Shown here: in pieces, positions 1-4,741 of the stretch
Layout of the letters: the number at the start of each line of letters is the position of its first letter
How positions within the stretch are numbered: position 1 is the stretch's first letter
NCBI GenBank assembly: GCA_034430555.1
Contig: DAOUEM010000105.1
Location: forward strand, 1 to 5,619
Direction of reading: 5' to 3'
Origin: DAOTXK01 sp034430555
GTDB lineage: Bacteria; Chloroflexota; Anaerolineae; Aggregatilineales; Ch27
Length of the DNA: 5,619 nt
Made by a program: the position numbers and the translations under genes
Notes under the pieces: model-generated
Database searches by the model: none
What the model was told of the DNA's origin: nothing
Seen by the model: the letters and a program-made list of their open reading frames with translations, nothing else

Positions 1-172
1 CCAGCGTCGCCAGCGCCAGTACGGTCGCTGAGCCTGTCGTATCGGTCAGCCACCAGATCAGGGCGAAACGGGCTATGGTGCTGCCCACCAGCGAGATCGC
101 CTGCCCGGTCCAGATGGTGAAGAAAGGCCGCTTCCACGGGCCATCCGACGAGGGTGTTTGTTGGTTTGACAT
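1..172 (-). CDS. MFS-family transporter, N-terminal part (runs off the left edge)
   Basis: The reverse strand from the ATG at 172-170 stays open to the window edge and encodes 57 residues. After a polar start (about residues 1-15, ending in a WKRPFF segment) comes a hydrophobic helix over roughly residues 17-42 containing WTGQAISLVGSTIARFALIW, then a TDTTGSAT loop and the start of a second helix. The pattern 'F..IW.GQ.iS..Gs....fAl.wW....TGSAT.lAL' is characteristic of the N-terminus of MFS drug/siderophore-exporter-like proteins (MFS_3 or EntS-like), which act in the cytoplasmic membrane as proton-driven exporters. A GGAG Shine-Dalgarno lies 6 nt upstream of the ATG, which supports this start. 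The gene is divergent from the 434-2940 operon. Substrate cannot be told, and the remaining ~350 residues are outside the window. The family call is firm; the exporter subtype is inference. Confidence 0.85.
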   Translation of the reverse strand, partial: MSNQQTPSSDGPWKRPFFTIWTGQAISLVGSTIARFALIWWLTDTTGSATVLALATL

Positions 173-260
173 GGCTCTCTCCGGTTTTCCCCATAGAACT
201 TCAACTACGTGGTTAAATTCTACAAGCCTATACGTAAGTTTTTTGATGTGGGTTGCAATT

Positions 261-269
261 TTTATACCA
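261..269 (-). promoter_or_regulatory. Candidate extended -10 promoter for the MFS gene
   Basis: Read on the minus strand this is TGGTATAAA: a TGn extension followed by a hexamer matching TATAAT at 5 of 6 positions. The best -35 at a 17-nt spacer is TGTGCA, matching TTGACA at only 3 of 6, so the site would depend on the extended -10. Transcription would begin near 254, giving a leader of about 80 nt before the ATG at 172. No equally good promoter was found on the plus strand for the gene at 434. Confidence 0.45.
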
Positions 270-289
270 GAGATCGTAGCAGTTGCACA

Positions 290-339
290 GCGCGGCCCGC
301 TTTTGCCGGGGAAATACGCCAGATACCCCGGCGCGGCCC
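290..339. repeat. 9-bp direct repeat flanking a GC-rich hairpin in the divergent intergenic region
   Basis: GCGCGGCCC occurs at 290-298 and again at 331-339. Between them GCCGGGG (305-311) can pair with CCCCGGC (326-332) around a 14-nt loop. No T-run follows on either strand, so this is not a standard intrinsic terminator. It lies in the presumed 5' leader of the gene at 434 and upstream of the MFS promoter, so it could be an operator or a leader structure. In GC-rich DNA a short hairpin of this size can also occur by chance. Confidence 0.35.
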
Positions 340-380
340 ACGCCTGCCAGCCTGTTGCCCTGATGCGAGGAGGATGTAAA

Positions 381-410
381 ATGCTGGTACCGAATCGTGA
401 ACTGCCGTGA
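381..410 (+). CDS. Possible 9-codon leader peptide before the 434 gene
   Basis: The ATG at 381 opens a tiny frame encoding MLVPNRELP that ends at the TGA at 408-410. It is preceded by GAGGAGGA (367-374), a near-perfect Shine-Dalgarno 7 nt from the ATG and stronger than that of any full gene in the window. The stop lies 23 nt before the ATG at 434, so translation of the mini-ORF could affect access to the weaker GAGGA site (422-426) of that gene. The peptide has no run of one amino acid that would suggest classical attenuation. It may be real, a decayed gene start, or coincidence. Confidence 0.3.
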   Translation: MLVPNRELP

Positions 411-433
411 GCCTTTAGGTTGAGGACATAGAT

Positions 434-1057
434 ATGAGCGACGCAGAGTCAGTACGCGCTAAGGCACTGGAAGAAATCCGCGAGGTCTTGACGCAGCGCG
501 CCCGGGATCAGGAGCGGCTGGAATACCTGCTGGAGATTTTCGCCAACCGGTTGTTTGCCGGCTTCGAGGAAGCGGTCAAGATCGCGCAGGCGGAAGGCGT
601 GACCGGCCTCGGCGAGCCGCGCTACCTCAAACATCCCGCCGGCGGCTGGCGGCGTGTACTGCAGCTCCCTATCGCCGACTACAAGATCGTGATGGTGCCG
701 TTGTTGGGTGCCGCCTGGCCCAATTTTGCCGACGAGGCCATGATCCCCGGCGGCGCTTTTAAGGAACCGTGCGCGCGTGTTGCCTTTTTCCTCATGCAGC
801 AGGAAGACCCGCAGACCACCGCCTTTTACGACGCGATCATCCTGCTTAACGCGTCGTGGTTCGCCTGGGGGTATGGCTGGCCCAAACAGCAGGACAACGC
901 CGAGACCACCAACTTCACCAACCTGGCGCTGGATATGCTGGCCAGCTTTGTCAAGGACATCCACCTGACGTGGCGTATGCGCGACGAAACCAGTCTGGCC
1001 GACGCCATGGACCCCAGACGCCGGTCTTACGCCTTCGGGCTGCCGGGCGAAGAATGA
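434..1057 (+). CDS. Conserved-looking hypothetical protein, 207 aa (first gene of a three-gene unit)
   Basis: I do not recognise this family. The ATG at 434 has a GAGGA Shine-Dalgarno 7 nt upstream. The first ~35 residues are highly charged and helical (many E, R, L), suggesting a short coiled coil. The middle (about 60-125) is a mixed alpha/beta region with GGWRRVLQLPIADYKIVMVP, a likely strand-rich core, and one Cys at 113. A distinctive aromatic segment follows at about 138-151 (LNASWFAWGYGWPK), and helices at about 160-180 (NLALDMLASFVKDIHLTW) complete it. The C-terminal ~25 residues are polar and basic. No signal peptide or membrane span is seen, so it is probably cytoplasmic. The stop is 9 nt before the TPR gene, so the two are likely co-transcribed. 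GC content and codon use match its neighbours, so it looks like a resident gene. Confidence 0.8.
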   Translation: MSDAESVRAKALEEIREVLTQRARDQERLEYLLEIFANRLFAGFEEAVKIAQAEGVTGLGEPRYLKHPAGGWRRVLQLPIADYKIVMVPLLGAAWPNFADEAMIPGGAFKEPCARVAFFLMQQEDPQTTAFYDAIILLNASWFAWGYGWPKQQDNAETTNFTNLALDMLASFVKDIHLTWRMRDETSLADAMDPRRRSYAFGLPGEE

Positions 1058-1066
1058 TCCCGCACC

Positions 1067-1975
1067 ATGCCCGAATCGGTGGAAACCCTGCTGGAAAAGG
1101 CCGATTACCTGCTGCTGGGCGGGGATGCCCCCGATGCGCTGGACGTGCTGGCTGCAGCCCTCCAGGCCGCGCCGGATGACCCGCGTCCCTACGCCCGCCG
1201 CGCCGAAATCCGCGTGAGCCTGGGAGAGTCGGCGGCGGTGGACAGCGGCGGTCCGATGCTGCGCCAGGCCGTGGCTGACCTCGACCGGGCGGTGGCGCTC
1301 GGCCTGGACACGGCGGCGTTACGCTTCCTGCGGCTGCGGGCGCTGGCCGCCCTGGACGACCTGCCGGCGGCGCGGGCTGCCTACGACGAGGCGCTGGCCC
1401 TCGACCCGGACAACGGGCGTCTGCGGGAATGGGGCGTGCGGCTGGCGATCCGGGCCGGCGACCTGACGCAAGCCCGGCGGCTGGTGGGAGCCGAGTTGGC
1501 CGCCGCGCCCGGCAGCTTCCACTGGGGACGCTGGCAGGCCGACCTGCTGCTGCACGGCGGCGATGATGCCGGGGCGTGTGACGCCTTCACCGCGCTGCTG
1601 GAATCCCATGCGCCCGCCGAACCGCCGCCGGGGGCCGGTTTACCTGCCGCGCTGAACGATCCGCGGGCGTGGCAGGCCGTCAACTGGGGTGACCTGCTGC
1701 TCAAACGGGCGGAAGCGCGCCGCCGCCTGGCCGACTTCGCCGGGGCGCTGGCCGACCTGGCCGCTGCCGCCGTTTACCTGCCGGACGACCCGACCGTCGC
1801 CTTCGGGCGCGGATTGATCGCCTGGGGGCAGGGCGACATCGACGGCGCATTTGACCTGCTGCGCGCGGGCCTGGCCGCCGCCGGGCCGGAAGTGCGCGCC
1901 GGGTTCTGGGCGGCCCTGGACGGCTACCCGCGCCGCGACGAGTTATCCGCCAATATCAATGGAGAACAAACATGA
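1067..1975 (+). CDS. Tetratricopeptide-repeat (TPR) protein, 302 aa
   Basis: The protein is almost wholly alpha-helical, with repeated TPR-style helix pairs. Recognisable units include about residues 6-37 (ending AALQAAPDDP), 65-97, 83-116 (the clearest, ARAAYDEALALDPDN), 117-148, 151-181 and 205-270 (ADFAGALADLAAAAVYLPDD, then GQGDIDGAFDLLRAGL). TPR folds form superhelical protein-protein docking surfaces, so a scaffold or adaptor role for a neighbouring product is likely but inferred. A proline-rich linker (about 182-196) divides the repeats into two blocks. No signal peptide is visible. The ATG at 1067 has only a weak Shine-Dalgarno and follows the previous stop by 9 nt, suggesting translational coupling. 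The end overlaps the MBL gene start by 4 nt (ATGA). GC is about 70% or more, like the flanking genes of this operon. Confidence 0.85.
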   Translation: MPESVETLLEKADYLLLGGDAPDALDVLAAALQAAPDDPRPYARRAEIRVSLGESAAVDSGGPMLRQAVADLDRAVALGLDTAALRFLRLRALAALDDLPAARAAYDEALALDPDNGRLREWGVRLAIRAGDLTQARRLVGAELAAAPGSFHWGRWQADLLLHGGDDAGACDAFTALLESHAPAEPPPGAGLPAALNDPRAWQAVNWGDLLLKRAEARRRLADFAGALADLAAAAVYLPDDPTVAFGRGLIAWGQGDIDGAFDLLRAGLAAAGPEVRAGFWAALDGYPRRDELSANINGEQT

Positions 1976-2940
1976 ACGCGAGTCAAACACTGCCACAATC
2001 GGAACACTTCACGCTGCAGCAGTTGGCCGATGGGGTTTACGCCGCCTTCGCCGCCGGGCGGGGCGCGGCCAGCAACGCCGGTTTCGTCGACCTGGGTGGG
2101 GCGGCGCTGATCTTCGACACGTTTTTGACGCCGATGGCCGCCGAAGACCTGTGCGACGCCGCTCTGACGTTGACCGGCGGTCCCATCCGCTACGGGGTCA
2201 ACAGCCACTGGCACCCCGACCACGTCTTCGGCAACCCGGTCCTGCCGGAGGACGCCCTCCTGATCAGCACGGCGGGCACCCGCGACCTGATCGCGGCTCA
2301 TATTCCGAGCCGCATCGAAGCCATGCGCGAGTCGGCGCCGCAGATGGAAGCCGACCTGGAAACCCTGCAGGCCCGCCTGGCCGGCGAAACGGACGAGGCG
2401 GCCCGGGCCGCCCTCGAAGCGGACATCCGCGCCCATACGATCGGGCTGGCCGCCCTGCCGCGCCTGGCCCTGCGCCTGCCGACGCTGACCTTCGTGGACC
2501 GGCTGGTGGTGCATGGCACCGACCGCCAGGTGTCGATCATCACCTTTGGCGGCGGGCACACCCAGAGCGACGCCATCCTGCACCTGCCGGACGAGGGCAT
2601 CGTCTTCGTGGCGGACCTGCTGTTCGCCGGGTCGCATCCCTGGATCGGAGACGGCAATCCTGGCGACTGGCCGGGCATCCTGGACCACGTCGACGCGCTG
2701 GGGGCGGCGACGGTCGTGCCGGGGCATGGGCCGCTCTCCACCCCGGAGGCCTTCGACGTGATGCGCGCCTACATGCCCGCTGTGCAAGCGGTGGTCGATG
2801 CGCTGGTGGATGCTGAAGCCGGCCCGGAAGCGCTGGAGTCGGTGGAAGTCCCGACTCAGTTCGCCGATCTGGAAGGCGGGGATCGGTTCGTCAACAACGT
2901 GCGGGCCTTGTTCGAGCAGGCCACCGGCGGCATGGCCTGA
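1972..2940 (+). CDS. MBL-fold metallo-hydrolase, 322 aa
   Basis: A complete set of metallo-beta-lactamase-fold metal ligands is visible: HWHPDH at residues 79-84 (H79, H81, D83, H84), H196 in FGGGHTQSD, D215 in VFVADLLF and H252 in VVPGHGP. It should therefore be an active dinuclear metal hydrolase. The GGGHTQSDAILHLPDEG stretch resembles the GloB/SoxH-like and cyclase-like hydrolase groups rather than RNase J or true lactamases. A charged helical insert at about 110-165 (two helices rich in E, A, L) separates the two halves, as in several MBL esterase-like groups, and may cap the active site. There is no signal peptide, so it is presumably cytoplasmic. The substrate is unknown (thioester, lactone or ester are options). 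The start overlaps the TPR stop by 4 nt and has GGAG 7 nt upstream, so it is co-translated with the TPR gene. Confidence 0.93.
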   Translation: MNASQTLPQSEHFTLQQLADGVYAAFAAGRGAASNAGFVDLGGAALIFDTFLTPMAAEDLCDAALTLTGGPIRYGVNSHWHPDHVFGNPVLPEDALLISTAGTRDLIAAHIPSRIEAMRESAPQMEADLETLQARLAGETDEAARAALEADIRAHTIGLAALPRLALRLPTLTFVDRLVVHGTDRQVSIITFGGGHTQSDAILHLPDEGIVFVADLLFAGSHPWIGDGNPGDWPGILDHVDALGAATVVPGHGPLSTPEAFDVMRAYMPAVQAVVDALVDAEAGPEALESVEVPTQFADLEGGDRFVNNVRALFEQATGGMA

Positions 2941-2988
2941 TCGCGTTATAACGCCCGGGTCCCCCGATCTTTAGGGGTACGGCGGCGG

Positions 2989-3213
2989 GCCGATGTTGTT
3001 ACGCTGGGGCTGGCCGACGTATTTTATGCGCAGGGGCGTTTCATCACCGGCGTGAACCCGCGCATGGCCATGGCCGGCGTGATGAGCCTGGTACTGACGT
3101 CGCTGGGCATGATCGGCATCCTGGCGCACATCGAGCGCAAGAGCTTCATGCTGCAGATCAACATCCTGTTGATCCTGGGCTACCTGGCCGGCATGGCGAT
3201 CCTGTACCAATAG
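2989..3213 (+). pseudogene. C-terminal remnant of a membrane transporter, probably Na+/Ca2+-exchanger (CaCA) family
   Basis: A plus-strand frame that ends at TAG 3211-3213 encodes about 74 residues with no convincing start codon or ribosome site. It reads ADVVTLGLADVFYAQGRF, then two hydrophobic spans (roughly MAGVMSLVLTSLGMIGILAH and INILLILGYLAGMAIL) joined by a short charged loop (IERKSFM). The order 'TLGLAD.fY..G - helix - hER...l - helix - LY' resembles the end of CaCA-family cation exchangers, whose full proteins are around 300-350 residues. Only the last two helices remain. Codon use is coding-like and high-GC. The frame is the same as the MBL gene and is separated from it by that gene's TGA, with the homologous part fading out upstream of about 2989. 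The most economical reading is a 5'-truncated pseudogene. A 53-aa protein from GTG 3052 is possible but has no Shine-Dalgarno. The membrane-protein call is solid; the family is tentative. Confidence 0.5.
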
Positions 3214-3215
3214 AA

Positions 3216-3229
3216 GACATCGATCAACT
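3216..3229 (+). repeat. Left copy of the cassette-flanking direct repeat
   Basis: GACATCGATCAACT; the last base is also the last base of the TAA stop of the minus-strand gene at 3229-4041. It differs from the right copy only at its fifth base (T for G). Confidence 0.5.
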
Positions 3230-4041
3230 TATTCGTTATCAATGCTGTCGAGTAACCGCTGTAACCTTTCCTCATCGTACTTCTTGTAGGGGAACATTGA
3301 TTTTGTTTCGGGGCCTTTTGCCTTCAGGAATCGGAGTACGCTGATCACCATGAAGCTGTTCCGGTAGGCAAACTGGTTCCCCACCAGGAAGTACAGATCA
3401 AACTCGGGTTTTGTGAAACCCGCGTTGTCCCAGACCTGTTCGGCTTTTTCAGGGAATTTCCTCAACCATTCATAGAAGCCCCACTCCAGTATTTGCTGAT
3501 TGTGAGGTTGCTGCGCGGTGCATTCCTGGCAGCGATACTGGACACGAGGCTCCGACGGGAAATCACGCTTGACCTGCACCTGGTCATGTTCGGTAAACAG
3601 CGGCAGTCCCATCTGGAACATTTCACCGTAGCGCGGATTATCGGCCAGCCAGTACCTCACGACCTGGCCTGGTTTGACGATTCCCAGGCTACGTTTTTGA
3701 TCGTTGATGACGCTGACACAATCGTCAACGAGATTGAAGAGCATATTGCGGCGTGCAGGGCGTGATCTTACATGCCCAACAACCCTTACCTTTTCGGGTA
3801 GTTGTTCCCACTCATCGCGTGAACCAACGATTTTCCAGCTTTCGGCACGGGTATCCCGGTCGTTTTCTTCTATTTCGACTTCTACGACATCCCATCGTTC
3901 CCAGGGCATGTTGTGACGCGTGGGGTACAACCTGACAAAACCACGGGTTTCAGACCATCCAGCGAGGCAGACGGTGACACGTCCGTCTTTAAGAGGTTCG
4001 GGGCAGGCGCGTCCTAAAATCACCAAATCCTTGATAAGCAT
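3229..4041 (-). CDS. Uncharacterised 270-aa protein with CxxC...H motif (second cassette gene)
   Basis: Function unknown. From the ATG at 4041 the N-terminal ~90 residues look like a small beta-rich domain: LVILGRACPEPLKDGRVTVCLAGW, GFVRLYPTR (about 35-42), a MPW turn (45-47), a VVEVEIEEND strand and an ESWKI motif (about 67-71). The C-terminal half has C171 and C174 (RCQEC) with H180 shortly after, a likely metal-binding or structural knuckle, followed by LEWGFYEWLRK (about 185-195) and FDLYFLVGNQFAYRNSFMVISVL (about 214-236). The last two segments look like conserved motifs of a family I remember only as hypothetical proteins. There are no membrane spans. The start overlaps the ASCH gene by 53 nt. 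A GTG at 4047 would add two residues, but the ATG has AAAGG at a 6-nt spacing and is preferred. GC is clearly lower than the flanking genes. The presence of an ASCH partner suggests a nucleic-acid or nucleotide-related role, which is inference. Confidence 0.8.
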   Translation of the reverse strand: MLIKDLVILGRACPEPLKDGRVTVCLAGWSETRGFVRLYPTRHNMPWERWDVVEVEIEENDRDTRAESWKIVGSRDEWEQLPEKVRVVGHVRSRPARRNMLFNLVDDCVSVINDQKRSLGIVKPGQVVRYWLADNPRYGEMFQMGLPLFTEHDQVQVKRDFPSEPRVQYRCQECTAQQPHNQQILEWGFYEWLRKFPEKAEQVWDNAGFTKPEFDLYFLVGNQFAYRNSFMVISVLRFLKAKGPETKSMFPYKKYDEERLQRLLDSIDNE

Positions 4042-4480
4042 CGTCACCCTTTCGGACCAAGACAGCTTGTTGTTGGTCGATAGTCCTCTGGTAGTGACTT
4101 AGAGCAGGCAATGTTTTGGTTAGCTCAAATTCGATCACCCAGACCCGGGTTTTATCGATCCTTGAACCGTGAATCGCTGCCCAGGTCTGGAAAAATTCTT
4201 GCCTGTCTGCAAATCCTTCAGCCCTGGCTTCGGTGTTGGTGATGCGGCCCAATTGTCGTGATGTAATGCGCGTGAGTTTAATACGGGCGATCTGGCTGTG
4301 TCCCCTGGCAGGCTGAACGGCGTAAGTCGCTCCCACCTGCCATTTTACCCTGTTATTATGAGTTACAGCAATAATCTTATTATGTATACCTCTGATGGCA
4401 CTTTCTTCTTCTTTAACGACGCGGCGCGTGGCAGTTTTCAGGTGAGTAACTATCGACGGCCAAGTATATTGGAAGATCAT
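3989..4480 (-). CDS. ASCH-domain (PUA-like) protein, 163 aa
   Basis: Residues about 10-120 match the ASCH pattern: K15..T18-R19-R20 near the start, WQVGATYAVQPARG (about 47-60), IARIKLTRI (64-72), a RITNTEARAEGFADRQEFFQTW segment (about 79-100) and the final strand VWVIEFEL (113-120). ASCH domains are PUA-like beta-barrels thought to bind RNA or modified nucleotides, and some members hydrolyse modified nucleosides. Whether this one is an enzyme is not visible. The last ~40 residues form a polar tail (Q- and R-rich) outside the domain; its final 17 codons overlap the next gene. ATG 4480 is preferred; a TTG at 4495 in the same frame would add five residues but has a poor ribosome site. It is the first gene after the promoter at 4521-4529 and has low GC like its partner. 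Confidence 0.82.
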   Translation of the reverse strand: MIFQYTWPSIVTHLKTATRRVVKEEESAIRGIHNKIIAVTHNNRVKWQVGATYAVQPARGHSQIARIKLTRITSRQLGRITNTEARAEGFADRQEFFQTWAAIHGSRIDKTRVWVIEFELTKTLPALSHYQRTIDQQQAVLVRKGDDAYQGFGDFRTRLPRTS

Positions 4481-4520
4481 GATTACAGGCCCCAATGTCT
4501 ATTGTTCCCGCACTGTGATC

Positions 4521-4529
4521 ATTATAGCA
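4521..4529 (-). promoter_or_regulatory. Extended -10 promoter for the ASCH/CxxC gene pair
   Basis: On the minus strand this reads TGCTATAAT: a perfect TATAAT with a perfect TGn extension. No good -35 is seen at 16-18 nt (ATCCCA at 17), as expected for an extended -10 promoter. Transcription would start near 4514, about 34 nt before the ATG at 4480. The promoter lies inside the repeat-bounded cassette, so the cassette carries its own expression signal. Confidence 0.7.
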
Positions 4530-4560
4530 ACAAAACCTGAGTCTGGGATAATAAACAGCA

Positions 4561-4586
4561 GGGACATATTCTCCTGATATTGTCCC
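4561..4586. repeat. Imperfect inverted repeat with GGGACA/TGTCCC arms
   Basis: GGGACATAT at 4561-4569 pairs with ATATTGTCCC at 4577-4586, leaving one bulged base and a 7-nt loop (TCTCCTG). A further GGGACA is found at 4610-4615. No T-run follows on the plus strand, and on the minus strand the following bases are not a U-tract either, so a terminator is unlikely. It sits about 32 nt upstream of the minus-strand -10, so it could be an operator, or a remnant of an insertion-sequence end, where short repeated GGGACA-type motifs are seen in some elements. Confidence 0.45.
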
Positions 4587-4590
4587 ATTT

Positions 4591-4640
4591 GTTCGGCTCC
4601 GGTATAACGGGGACAGCGATCAACTGACCACGGAGCCAAC
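4591..4640. repeat. Imperfect inverted repeat enclosing the right cassette boundary
   Basis: GTTCGGCTCCG (4591-4601) is complementary to CGGAGCCAAC (4631-4640) except for one extra base in the left arm. The ~29-nt interior contains the right direct-repeat copy (4612-4625). There is no comparable dyad around the left copy. The arrangement is reminiscent of a recombinase or attachment site, or of a transcript hairpin, but neither can be shown. Confidence 0.4.
4612..4625 (+). repeat. Right copy of the cassette-flanking direct repeat
   Basis: GACAGCGATCAACT, 13 of 14 identical to 3216-3229. GC content rises to the host level within a few tens of bases to the right of it. Confidence 0.5.
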
Positions 4641-4685
4641 ATCATGCTGCAAGACGTTCTTTACCTGCCGCGCCTTTCTCCCGCG

Positions 4686-4694
4686 TGGTACAAT
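4686..4694 (+). promoter_or_regulatory. Extended -10 promoter for gatB
   Basis: TGGTACAAT is a TGn extension plus a 5-of-6 match to TATAAT. At an 18-nt spacer the -35 would be CTGCCG, a weak match. Transcription would begin near 4701, about 40 nt before the gatB ATG. The site is outside the low-GC cassette, so gatB expression should not depend on it. Confidence 0.6.
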
Positions 4695-4741
4695 GCGCCC
4701 CTGGAATAACCACGTGTTACACAGCCAAGCGAGAAAACCTC

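Larger units (their letters stand above)
3216..4625. mobile_element. Putative low-GC two-gene cassette bounded by a 14-bp direct repeat
   Basis: The copy GACATCGATCAACT lies at 3216-3229 and GACAGCGATCAACT at 4612-4625, matching at 13 of 14 positions in the same orientation. DNA between them is near 45-47% GC in lines counted by eye, against about 68-73% in the flanking genes. It holds just two minus-strand genes and their promoter. The left copy begins 2 nt after the stop of the transporter remnant and touches the stop codon of the last cassette gene. This looks like an insertion bounded by duplicated target or attachment sequence. No transposase, integrase or terminal inverted repeat of the whole unit is present, so the mechanism is unknown and the term mobile element is inference. 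Confidence 0.4.

Noticed and set aside
75..410. 111-aa plus-strand ORF
   Set aside because: It runs antisense through the clear MFS coding region and then across AT-rich intergenic DNA; its protein has no coherent features. Only its last nine codons have a ribosome site.
1924..2787. Long minus-strand ORF (287 aa) opposite the MBL gene
   Set aside because: Antisense shadow of a well-supported gene, rich in Gln/Gly/Arg without recognisable domains.
1851..2816. Long plus-strand ORF (321 aa) across the TPR/MBL junction
   Set aside because: Arg/Gly/Pro-rich out-of-frame translation typical of high-GC shadow frames; the MBL frame has all catalytic motifs.
2957..2980. Possible terminator after the MBL gene (CCCC...GGGG)
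   Set aside because: The stem is only 4-5 bp and no T-run follows, so it does not qualify as an intrinsic terminator.
3216..4625. Calling the cassette a complete insertion sequence
   Set aside because: No transposase or integrase motifs in either gene and no terminal inverted repeats shared by the two edges; only the direct repeat and base composition suggest mobility.
4644..4709. 21-codon plus-strand ORF just before gatB, with GGAG upstream
   Set aside because: Very short, weak spacing, and it contains the gatB -10 promoter. It might be a relic of an insertion-sequence ORF, but nothing supports that beyond nearby GGGACA motifs.
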